Shown here: piece after piece, positions 32,740 through 42,989 of the stretch
Position numbering within the stretch: the first letter of the stretch is position 1
How the letters are laid out: each line of letters opens with the position of its first letter
DNA from: Alnus glutinosa
Taxonomy: Eukaryota; Streptophyta; Magnoliopsida; Fagales; Betulaceae
Length of the DNA stretch: 64,000 bases
Direction of reading: 5' to 3'
NCBI RefSeq assembly: GCF_958979055.1
Contig: NC_084886.1
Span: forward strand, 4,855,001 to 4,919,000
The notes under the pieces: generated by a model
What the model was told of the DNA's origin: nothing
Seen by the model: only the letters and a program-made list of their open reading frames with translations
The model's database searches: none
Program-made: the position numbers and the translations under genes

Positions 32740-33950
32740 CATTCTTATATGTACTTAAAATGCATGTAATTTTCACATGTATTTAAATTGATTTAACCAG
32801 GAAAAAATAGACATAAATTTTCTATAAACTGGTATCTCGAACTTAAAAGTATGTTGCTGGCTTTGCTCAATTCACCACTGTTGGACCAAAGAAGGGTTTG
32901 GTGGATTTCAACCGTTGAACTAATTGCCGCAGTTCCTCTGCCTATGCTATTGGTGAAAATGCTACTGTTAGAGATATAATCTTATATGTGTCGTATAAAA
33001 TTTCTTATAAATTAATTTATAGAAATTTTTTTTGTCTATTTTTCCGCCGGTTAAATCAAAATAATTTGGAATCTTGTTAATCTAAGCACGTCAACAAGCC
33101 AAATAAACGGTGGGCCTGGCCTCCCCGCTTTTATGCAATGCGAGATTTGATTCTCAGGTGAGCCTATTATCCCTAATCAAATCCAAAAACCATGCGTCAC
33201 TCAAAAACTTTACGATAAATAGACCGCTTACACATATATCTATCACAATCATAACAATCATTAATAACCTTTAACTAAATCAATCTTTTGTTAATCAACC
33301 ACGCACCCTTTTATCCATTATTTTACATATATATATATATATATATATATTCAAAATATCGTGAAGCGAGAAAATAAAACCCCACCGGCTAAGTTTGTAC
33401 ATTGAATTTTGTACTTCACGCTAGCTAAGGTACGTGACCCCAGCTCTGAAGCCCAAATATCTCCCTGCCCTGCTAACGAGTACGCCTCCCGTGCCATCCC
33501 CACCGTTGAACCATCCCCACCGTTGAAAACGCAGAAGATGGAGTAGACGGGAGTTTAGATTGATCGGACGGTGGATAAGGGAGGCGCAGGTGCGCGTGAG
33601 GGAGAGAGAAGAAGAGCCTGGATTGAAAGGGCTGGACCTGGACTGGCGTCTGGACCCTCCGAGAAAACCTCACTGGAAGTGACTTTTGTTTGCTACTCCC
33701 GAGGTCTCTGTCTCTGAATAGCGAGTGGTGGTGGACATAGAAAGAGAAACACTGTGCGCACCAACCTCCACTGTCCAAGGAGATCACACACAGCTTCAAA
33801 CCTCACCTTCGCTTTTCGTTCTAAATAAAACGCGCTCTCTTTCTCTAGGCTTCTTTTTCGAAGCTACTACTACTGCTTGAGAGGAAAAAAAAAGAAAAAA
33901 AACTTGTGTCTTTCTCTCTCGCTCGTAACTTGACTTATCAAAGCTTATAA

Positions 33951-33977
33951 ATGTGTGAGAGACTCGAATCCGAATAG
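33951..33977 (+). promoter_or_regulatory. uORF in the bHLH79-like 5' leader
   Basis: An ATG and eight codons (MCERLESE, stop) end 25 bases before the main ATG at 34003. If transcription starts further upstream, scanning ribosomes would meet it first, so it could dampen translation. Transcript start is unknown. Confidence 0.45.
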
Positions 33978-34002
33978 GGTTGTGCTGTGTTGTGCGTGAG
34001 AA

Positions 34003-35005
34003 ATGGATCCGCCGGCTATGATGGACGAGGGATCGTTTACGAACGCGAATGTGCCGCCGTACAACCTGGCGGAGATCTGGCAGTTCCCGATGAATGGCGG
34101 CGAGGGCGTGGGGGAGTTTGGACGGGGATTGGGGCTGGGGAGCGCGCAGTTCGGGGACGTTAGCGGTGCGAATCAGGACGTTTCGGGGAGTGATCCAATG
34201 AGTTTGGACCTGAGAGCGAATCACGGCGGTGGTGGTAGAGGCGGTGCTAATGGCGGTGGTGCGAAGAAGCGGCGTGATTTGGATGACGAGTCCGCCAAGG
34301 GCGTCTCCACCAGCAATATTGGCAATGGCAATGGCGCGGTATGTGTTCGAAATTCATCAACTTTTCTTTATTAGCTTTCTTGGCTTTGCTAAATCTATGG
34401 ACAAATCTAGAATTGATTGAATGAATTGAGAAATGGGTATCCGAGTGAAATAACTTGTAAATCATGTTTTAGTTCCTAATTTGATGGTCTGTATGTATAA
34501 TACCACATGGAGTTCAGAGAATGAAAAAACCGAGTGTTTGTGGATGTTTAGCTTATATGATCGAGTTGGGATGGTTGTGATGATGGGTTTCTTTGTGCCA
34601 AAATTTGCATGCGCAGAGTGATTGCGACGGAAAGCGGCTCAAAACATCAGGATGTGGGGATGAGAATGTCGATTCAAAAGCTGAAGCAGAAGCCAATTCA
34701 GGCAAGCGTGTGGAAGAGAATCCTCAACCACCGCCGGAGCCGCCCAAGCAAGACTACATCCACGTACGAGCGAGAAGGGGTCAAGCTACTGACAGCCACA
34801 GTCTAGCGGAAAGAGTAATTTCTCACTTCAATCCCACTTGATACTGTTGCTTAATTTGGATTACTCGGGCTTTTAGATCCGGCCAGATACCTATGACGCA
34901 ATCTACTCTTTATAATAGTATTTCTGTTACAATTGGAAATTGATGTAAGCATGTAACAGTGACTTGCATGAAAGCTACTGAATGAGTTTTACTGATTGGA
35001 GTCAT

Positions 35006-35042
<37 letters not shown>

Positions 35043-36312
35043 GATGAAAATTCTCCAGGATCTGGTCCCTGGCTGTAACAAGGTATGGCGTTTCTATTTC
35101 TGGAATTTATTCTTCTTCGATCTATTTATTTGTACGTGAAAAAATAAAATAACCGAATATAATTTTGAGTTTCGTTTTAAGTTTTTTAACATAGGATTAA
35201 TTACTGTTTACCGAGTATGCTTTTGAATTCAGGTTATTGGCAAAGCGCTGGTTCTTGATGAAATAATTAATTACATCCAATCGCTACAGCATCAGGTTGA
35301 GGTATGATGAATCCGTTAACTAGTTTAATTAGCTTCTTGTTCTATTCTGTTTTTTTTTAATTGCTAACTAATGGTCGGTTTGGTTTAATAATTTTAAAAC
35401 GTGCGGTTTGAAAAAATAACGATTTAAAATATAGTTAATGAAAACACGATTTTTAAGAACAGAGTTAGCATTTGGTAAAATTTTTGTTTGGTTTTTAAAA
35501 AATCACAATTTTTTCAAACGAGACATTTTTCATGTTTTTATTTAAAAAAGCACCTTTGACTTTTGAAATTAAATTATTGGGTGAAACAGACTCTAAATCT
35601 GAAGTTGAGCCTTATAAAGTCTACTGGATTTTTTCAGTTCTTGTCAATGAAGCTCGAAGCAGTTAATACAAGAGTGAGCCCTGGTATTGAAGTGTTTCCT
35701 TCTAAAGATGAAACTCATGTAAGTCCTCTGCTTAATACATTTATCTTTGAATGCTATTTTCTCTTTTATTGCTTTTGATTATTGAATTAAGCATTATGGC
35801 TCCTTTTTCTTTTACCCCTTGATTTCTACTACTATCTTTGCACAAAAAGAGTACAAATGTATACTGTAGATGAACAATACACCAAATACATCTACTTTAA
35901 ATGGACATGTCGCTTTTTTCCCAAGTTTCTTATTTTTTTTGAAGGGATTTTTCCCAAATTCCTGACGGATTGTTTGCTTGCTGTTTCAAGGAAATGAATT
36001 TTTTTTCTAGATTTAATCTAGCAATTAGTTGACTGGAAACTACTGTATATGTCTGATAGCAATTAAAGAATTCTGGAATTTAATTAAGATTAGGGCATGC
36101 CTTTTAGGCTAGGAAAAATAAACTACAAAATACTTTTTTTTTTTCAAGAACTGTGACGATTTTAGCAAATTGATTTATTGTGTCGGTTTGGTTTACAGAC
36201 ATTTGATACTGCTGGCATGGTGTTTGGCTCACAAGCTACAAGGGAGTACACCCGTGGGTCATCACCAGAGTGGTTGCACATGCAGGTTGGTGGTGGTTTT
36301 GAGAGAACGTAG
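34003..36312 (+). CDS. BHLH79: bHLH transcription factor, bHLH79-like (BEE/CIB subgroup)
   Basis: Six exons, all in phase: 34003-34338, 34617-34814, 35017-35082, 35233-35301, 35638-35718, 36199-36312; 287 residues. The N terminus [16 protein letters not shown]...[12 protein letters not shown] and a glycine-rich linker match the bHLH79 style. The bHLH domain starts at [20 protein letters not shown]; His, Glu and Arg of the basic region (H-S-L-A-E-R-A-R-R) predict E-box/G-box binding. Helix 1 ([18 protein letters not shown]), the loop with [13 protein letters not shown] and helix 2 ([12 protein letters not shown]) are complete. The tail ends [16 protein letters not shown], as in this subgroup. 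Such factors act in the nucleus as dimers in growth and light/brassinosteroid responses; the precise role here is inferred from family. An AT-rich MITE-like repeat sits in intron 4. Confidence 0.95.
35379..35592. repeat. AT-rich MITE-like repeat (copy 3) in bHLH intron 4
   Basis: Left GGTCGGTTTGGTTTAA, right (reverse complement) AGAGTCTGTTTCACCC, with 'AAAATCACAATTTTTTCAAAC' type words between. It ends about 45 bp before the exon 5 acceptor (35637). No definite target duplication seen. Confidence 0.4.
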
Positions 36313-37848
36313 TCTATGAAGCCTTCGTTCATGCCCCAAAAGGGAAAAGAAAAAAAAAAAAATGAAGTCCTTAATTTGTAATAAAAGCATTAAGAGGCAA
36401 TGCTTACTCCCCCTTCAGTGGTTGTCACTGAATATACCCCCAATATACTTCAACATGTTAAACTAAAAACAGACACATCAGGCATGGAGCTGTGGAATTG
36501 CTGTCTATAAGAGACTGCTTTTAAGTTACTATATGAACAACTCCATTTGTTTGTGTGTTGGAATATGAATTCTTTTGCTTCATATAGTTTGTAGCAGCCT
36601 TCAACGTTGTCTCTGTGCTAGCTAATATCCAATTGTAACCTCCTAGAGCGAGTGTTGTTCTTTGTGAATTAAAGAATGTCGCTTGTTGAGAAGCTGAAGC
36701 CTTTAATAAATTAAGCCAGTCTAGTGCTATTCATTTTGGAGGTCCTGACTGAGTTGACAACGGGCCTTTCTTTCTTTCTTGGTAAAAAAAGTCTTTCTGA
36801 ATTTCTGCTGCACATTTTTTCTTTTTGATTTTGTCAGAGATATAGTATCAACTGATGCACTGTAAGCACTCCGGATGATAGGCATATAATTGATGTCTGG
36901 AAGTTGCACTATGAAACCTATATTCTTTATAAGTAAAATGACCTTTTAAGTATTGTGAAGAAATGGTTGTTGGGGATGGAGAATGAGTTTGGTGAAGCAA
37001 GCATGGCACTGTTTACAAATATAGAACAAAAGTAATGCTACCTTTCGCGTTTATTTATCATAAAAACCACTTAAAACACGTCATATCAGCTCATGTAAAA
37101 TGAGTGTGAAGAATAACATTACTCGTGCAACAAACATGAGAAAGTCTCCCAAGGATTTAAACTAACAAAGGCCAAGGAAGAATTAAAAGTGGTGATGGAT
37201 GCCTAAAAGCACGATTTGAATGTGTTACAAATATCTATCTCGTGCTGAAATGAAACAGCAAATTTATTTTCAGTTTGATTTTTAAATACTCGATTCTTAG
37301 TTGCATCTGTCTACGGATTGGGTAGACATTTCCACCCTTTTTTGGTCTCCCTTTCTCTATTTCCCTCAGTTGAATTGTTGAACACAATGGGATAAAGCAA
37401 AGCTTGACACCAACGGTAGGTTCTGCAATTGCCTAGTGCATCCTTGTTTAATTCATTAATTGGTACCGTCAGAACTGCAGCAATCAAACCAGTTAATCGC
37501 TCAGAAAAAAGAAAATCAAAATCAGTTAATAGGGCGAAGGGACGCAAACACAGATCAAAGAAAAAACCCTCCCGGAGATTCACAACGTCATATGTATTCA
37601 GTAGACAAGCCATGAACCATTTAATAACAAAGCAGTTTGACTCACTTCCTACTCAAATTTACATTTTCCTAGTTACATCTGCCCAACAACTCAAAGAGGC
37701 CAATAAAGTTAAATGTATTCTAGTAGTCATGTAGCATTTCGTGAAGAGAGGATCAAAAGGAGAGAAATAGAGAGGGAGAGAGGGAAAGCAAAGTGGCATT
37801 CTGTGAGGAAATTCTGGAAGAGAGCGCTCCGGGGCCAAGTTGTGAAGA
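36313..37848. other. Convergent spacer between bHLH79-like and the small acidic protein gene
   Basis: 1.5 kb between two stop codons that face each other. It holds both 3' UTRs. Frames at 36727-36909, 37311-37613 and 37429-37734 have no recognisable domain and overlap on opposite strands. No RNA gene or mobile element was recognised. Confidence 0.55.
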
Positions 37849-40086
37849 TTATGCAACAGGTTGTGTTGTTCCAAAGGAACTTCCCCCCCGGTTAAAACTG
37901 CTCCCACTTGATTGGAAATACGAAACGGCTGCCCATATCACGCGTAGGAGCAGGATCACCACAAACACAGAGCCTCCAAGAGTGCAGATCACCTGCAATC
38001 AATAATCAACATTATTTGTTGGCTCATTTTGCCTATTGTGATATGTCCATTAATCAGTCATTTCAGAATGCTAAAGACAGTAAGTCATTCGGGATGCTTT
38101 TGAATTGTGGATAATATGTTTTTTTTTTTTTGATAAGTTGTGGATAATATGTTTTAAAGTAAAACAAAAAAAAATCCAAAAAAGAAGAAGAAGAGAATGG
38201 TATTTGGTAAGTAAATGGGCCTATTAAATAGCTTGTTTGGTTTATAAAAAATGATATCTATATATCCAACAACTATGGCAATATTCAAAGATGGCTTTCA
38301 AATCCATGTTCACATGTGGTTTGCTCAAAATTGAACGTCAAACAGTTAACTATTAAAATTTAGTGAAGGCAGAGCGATACCTCAAGAAGTGCTTTAAGAA
38401 TAGAAAGTGAACCCAGTAGTAGAATCCCATCAACTGCAAAAGACACCTGAATTCCCAATGAAAGATTATAAAATAAATTTAGCATTATTTGAAAGATCAG
38501 CAGCCAACTAGAACTTACAATTGACTTTTGCCAAGAGTTGCAACAATTTGCCCATATTAGCATGCAGAGATACAGATAATAATAAAGCACGTGCAGTTCA
38601 TAACGTCTGAGCTTCCATAACAATAGGTTCTCTGCTTTTGCAAAGCATGGTATCCTGGCCTTTATGGTGTATGCTGCTCTTTGGAAATGCATATTCATAT
38701 GAAGGGGTCTTTACAAATGGTGCATGATGAATGCTGGCCTCTATGGTGTATGCTGTTCATAAGCAGTTGCCACTTATAATGCCACTTACAAATGAGAGGA
38801 AACACCACTTTCAATGCAAATAACAACCAATCTTCTCCTGAATTTAGCACCAACCCTAGAACATTGGAATAGGAGTCTCCCCATTTCATTTGAAATGGAG
38901 AGTATATATCCATAGGATACTTCATAGTCAGATTTAAAATGGGTGCATCTAACGGTGTACATGATATTACATTATTTAAACTTTTAAAAAGACGTGGCAA
39001 CATTGACACTATTTACACCGTTAAATGCATTAACTTTAAACCTTAACCATGAAATGGAGATGATTCTTGTCAAGGGGTTAGCATTTGTTTTCTTTTTATT
39101 AGTTAGGTACACACATCTAGCGGGTCTTCGGTCTACGACCTCACCCTTCACATCATTTTTATAGTGGGAGAAAGAGTCATTTGAGTTAGAGCTCATTGAC
39201 ATTTGGGATCAACATTCATGTCATGCCCTCTATGATATTATAGATTCACAGGCTTCTGATCTCTAAAATCTTGCTTGAACAGACCGACCCAAATTGCCTA
39301 TGCCAATAAACATTGATATGGCAACCCGAGCCATATGCATCCATCACAGCTCGGTGCTTAATAGCACTACTGATTAGTGACTTCACCAAATAACCCAGAG
39401 ACACACATCATGTACAATGAATTTAACATTCCCTCATGTCGACTCAACATTCCTCTTTTTCATGCATCAATTTGCGCAAAAATTCCTACATTGCAAACAG
39501 TGCGTGAAAAACTATTATTAGACATGACAAAAACGCCAGTAAAATTTTAGAAATCACTTCATCTGACAGGGTGTTAGACCGATCCAACATAACCGGCCGC
39601 GCCAATTCTACCAAGAGAATTCAAACGTGAGAAGTTTGTAACTCTAAAATGTTACACATGTAACACAAAACCCAGCACTCAATTGATTCTCAAACAACTA
39701 TATCGTGCCCATTCGAGTGATTTTCTAAAAAACTGAGCACTTCCTACCCAGCAAAATTCATTGCTTTTATGCAGTCATTAAGGAATAGATGATAATTACC
39801 AGCTGGGGCGGTATTGCGGAAGGCAAAACAGAGCGCGAGGCCCTCTTGGCACGCTTGGAGACTTTCTTGAGCATGCTTTGCAGGAACCTGATCAACAAAT
39901 CAACGCTGCTTTCTGTGTCTTCCTCGTCGCTCTCGTCCTCGACCACATCATCACCTTCAAAGAAATCCCCATCAATCTCCTCTGCTTCTTCGCCCGTTGA
40001 AGTGTTAAGCTGAGACCATACACCATCCTAACAGTCAACTCCAATTTCTAACTGCTGAGTGTCCGTGCGTGTGTCAGCGCGTGCTT

Positions 40087-40126
<40 letters not shown>

Positions 40127-40313
40127 CCTGGCTTTGGCAAATGCTGATTATGGGCTTTATACGATGGGTGTGGTGGTGGTGAGGGAAGGAGAAAATTGCC
40201 GACGGTGAGAGCGAGGAGTGGAGGTGCGTGATGTTGATCAACGGGGATAACGTTGCTGCTCCTGCCATTATCGTTCGACTCGGATTACAAGCGGTACTAC
40301 GAAGCTTTAGCAT
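37849..40313 (-). CDS. Small acidic protein with C-terminal membrane segments, SHW1-like (tentative)
   Basis: Four exons in phase: 40313-40128, 40027-39800, 38446-38381, 37992-37849; 207 residues. An in-frame Met at residue 16 (MAGAATLSPLIN) is an alternative start. The first 60 residues are Ser/Thr/His/Arg-rich without acidic residues, like an organelle transit peptide. Exon 2 begins DGVWSQLN, then a strongly acidic stretch (GDFFEGDDVVEDESDEEDTESS) and a basic one (KKVSKRAKRASRS). Exons 3-4 encode two hydrophobic segments (DGILLLGSLSILKALLE and FVVILLLRVIWAAVSYF), and the end is Ser/Gly-rich (SFGTTQPVA). It resembles small plant proteins annotated as SHORT HYPOCOTYL IN WHITE LIGHT 1, but I recall that family only vaguely. 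Intron 1 opens with a CT microsatellite. The gene is head to head with ALA3, 2.4 kb away. Confidence 0.8.
40091..40121. repeat. (GA)n microsatellite at the start of intron 1
   Basis: A GA run on the + strand, read as CT in the transcript, beginning about 6 nt inside the intron 1 donor (40127-40126). It mirrors the arrangement in DUF1336 intron 1. Confidence 0.95.
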
Positions 40314-41005
40314 ATTTCTTGGGCCGGGTTTTCGTCAGAACAAGCCCAAGTCCATTGAGTGGATCGATCAACCATTGTCTTTCCCTTCTTGAAAGTTGAA
40401 ACCCATGGCCACATTTATGTTGAAGAAAAGAAAAAGAATATGCCAATTGATTATATAATTTTCTGAGATAAAATTAAATACTGCAATATTTTGTTAAGAT
40501 TAGTAGGGATTAGCTTGTTTTAACATAATTTGGTAGGATTATCAATTGATCCGATCTATTCAAATAGATCTATATCCATGAAAATACCAAAAAGTTAAAA
40601 ACCGTTTTCATGTTTTCGTAAATTGATGAGGCCAAATTATAAATATCTTTAGTTACGATATTGAATTACCATAAATAAAATTGATTTTATAGGTTACAAA
40701 TAATGAAAATTTTATATTGTCAATATAAACAGTAAATTTCATATATTTTCATTGCTATCTCTTATATTATACCTCTTTAGTATTGAATATTTCAATTATT
40801 AAGAATTATTATGTATAAAAATAAGTTATTTTCTAGTTATCAATTAATATATTTTCGTCTTATCATAGTTTTCTTATTTATTTATTTATATTGAAATAAT
40901 CGTCTTATCATAGTTTATCCTTCGTTCTTTTTTGGTATAATGTTCATAGTTAACCACAACTATAGGGCCAGTGTCTATAAAACTACTTTTTGAATTTTTT
41001 TTTTT

Positions 41006-41694
41006 GAAAAAGTACACATAACTTCCTCGAATTACCACTTTATTGTCAATGTACCCCATAAATTACCAATTGTGTCAATGTCCATCTCAAACTATCAAAA
41101 AATGTCAATGTCCCCTTAAGACCAATAAAAAGATAAAAATGATCCTAATTTTTTTTGAATAAGACAAAAATGTCCTTATAATTTTTTTTAAAAAAAAAAC
41201 TAAAACTAAAACTAAAAAATTAAAAAAAAATTATTTTTTTAAAAAACAAATTCAAAAATTAAATAAAAAACAAATTTTTTTAAAAGAACGAAAAATAAGT
41301 TTTTTTTTTAATTTAAAAAAAGCAAACGAAAAAACAACTTAAGATTATAAAAACAGTTTTTAAAAGAAAAAGAACATTTTTTTTTTAAAAAAAAAGAAAA
41401 AATAAATGAAAATGACCTTTTTTTTAGAAAAAAAGAAAAACAAACCAAAAAAGAAAAAGAAAAAACAGTTTTTAATTTTTTTTATTTTTTTGGTATAAAT
41501 TTTTGTCATTTATATTTTTTTAATAATTTTTTTAGTTTTTATTTTATTTTAATAATTTTATGAAGGGTATTTTTGCGATTTGGGGGACATTGACATTTTT
41601 TTGTAGTTTAAGGGAAGACGTTGACACAATTGGTAGTTTAAGGGGTACATTGACAATGAAGTGATAGTTTGAGAGGGTTACGTATACTTTTTCC
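41006..41694. mobile_element. Mutator-like MITE, second copy of the 26321 family
   Basis: Left end GAAAAAGTACACATAACTTCC and right end (reverse complement) GGAAAAAGTATACGTAACCC, with the same ladder of 'GTCAATGTACCCC' and 'ACTACCAATTGTGTCAATG' words as the 26321 copy. It is shorter (689 bp) by loss in the A/T-rich centre. It lies in T runs on both sides, so the target duplication (probably a T-rich 9-mer) cannot be read with certainty. Confidence 0.8.
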
Positions 41695-42592
41695 ATTTTT
41701 TTTTTTTTTCCGCAAATTTTGAATCTTAAAATCACCCCTTTAAGGGACCCAAAAAGTGTCACTGTACCCATTAACCCTTATATTGTTGTTAGAAAACAAT
41801 TAATTTAAACTTTAAGAAAATTCTAGAAGAGAACAATTTAGGGCCGACATCATTTCAAATGTTTTAATTTTATCTACATTCCGTACAATAAAATTGTCTA
41901 ATATAGACTCAGCTTTACTGTACTAAAAAATTTCAATATTCTGCCTACAAAAAGTATCCTAACTACTAATTAACTGCATAAGCATTATTATTGGTTGAGA
42001 CGGTCCATCCAATAAACAGAAGGAAGGTACTATTCTCATATTCTGCAACTGTAACTAAAACAACTAAATGAAATGTTAGTTGTTATAACAACAGTACCTA
42101 ACTAAATGAAATGTTAGTTGCTATAATGTTTGTTTGGCTGCCTGTATTAATTGCAAGGTATTTGAAATTTGAACGGCGTAGGACACAACTCCTCTCCCCG
42201 AAAGATCGGAGACTAATACCTAACGTGCGTGTGTACGTCGGCAACGGCCTCCAGTGGGCCTCCACACCGCCACGACCCGCTTCTCTCTGCACTATAATTT
42301 ATACTTTATAGTGGTTGGTTAGCAACAAAAACGGAAGAGTCTCCATCAAAACGACGCCGTGGAAACGAAAAGTCCTACCTGGCGCCTCGGCGCCTCGTCC
42401 AACTCCACGCTCAACGCGGGCGTCTCTCTCACGCCAACACTTGTAAGCGCCGACACGTCATATTCGACAGGGTAAATTAAGGGCGAAGAAAGCAGTCACG
42501 CGTTTACTTTTGTTTGTCTAGAAGTAAAAAAAAAAAAAGCAAAAGAAGAAAAAGGCAGAGAAGGGGCAAAACTGAAAATAGAAGGGAAAAAA

Positions 42593-42621
42593 ATGGAAAT
42601 GGAGTGCGCATAATGCTCTGA
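42593..42621 (+). promoter_or_regulatory. Two tiny uORFs upstream of ALA3
   Basis: ATG GAA ATG GAG TGC GCA TAA (42593-42613) and ATG CTC TGA (42613-42621), sharing one base, lie 62-90 bases upstream of the main ATG at 42683. If inside the leader they could reduce ALA3 translation. The transcript start is unknown. Confidence 0.4.
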
Positions 42622-42682
42622 GTTTCAACGGCCAATCGAGGGGAGGACAAGCAGCACACATATCGATCCGGATCGGAGGAAG

Positions 42683-42957
42683 ATGAGTGGATGGGATAGG
42701 TTTAGGGCGTCGGGAGCGAGATTTGGTCTCAGTTCAACGATGAACGAGCGCACACACTCGTCCCGGACGGTCCGGCTCGGCCGGGTCACGCCCCAGGCGC
42801 CTACTCACCGCACCATATACTGCAACGATCGGGAGGCCAATCAGCCCGTCAGATTCAGGGTTTGTCAAGTGTTTTTTTTTTTTTGTTGCGTATACAATAT
42901 ATACACTCATGTGTTGTAATTTGTATGTGTGTTTGCGTGTCCATATTTCCGAATTCT

Positions 42958-42989
<32 letters not shown>

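Larger units (their letters stand above)
24640..34002. other. 9.4 kb intergenic region filled with small transposons
   Basis: Between the head of the coiled-coil gene (-) and the head of the bHLH gene (+). It holds a degenerate inverted repeat (24.9-25.4 kb), two TRIM-like retroelements, a Mutator-like MITE, a possible solo LTR, a hAT MITE and a SINE, listed separately. Open frames near 28.0-28.4, 29.9 and 32.1 kb show no domain. The stretches 27600-29470 and 32330-33400 show nothing I can name. About 33470-34002 is pyrimidine-rich promoter and 5' UTR of the bHLH gene. Confidence 0.6.
40314..42682. other. Shared head-to-head upstream region of the 40 kb gene and ALA3
   Basis: 2.4 kb between two divergent start codons. 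AT-rich in the middle (with the MITE at 41006-41694) and GC-richer near ALA3 (about 42160-42480), where ABRE-like GACACGTCA (about 42453-42461) and an AAAACGACGCCGT word (42348-42360) are seen. Frames at 42098-42311 overlap on both strands and are rejected. It may act as promoter for both genes. Confidence 0.5.

Noticed and set aside
34593..34841. Alternative + frames in bHLH exon 2 (34593-34841 and 34609-34806)
   Set aside because: The first is the real exon extended into flanking introns; the second is a shadow frame without the bHLH motif.
42098..42311. Overlapping opposite-strand frames upstream of ALA3
   Set aside because: Each is a shadow of the other, in GC-rich promoter DNA, with no domain.
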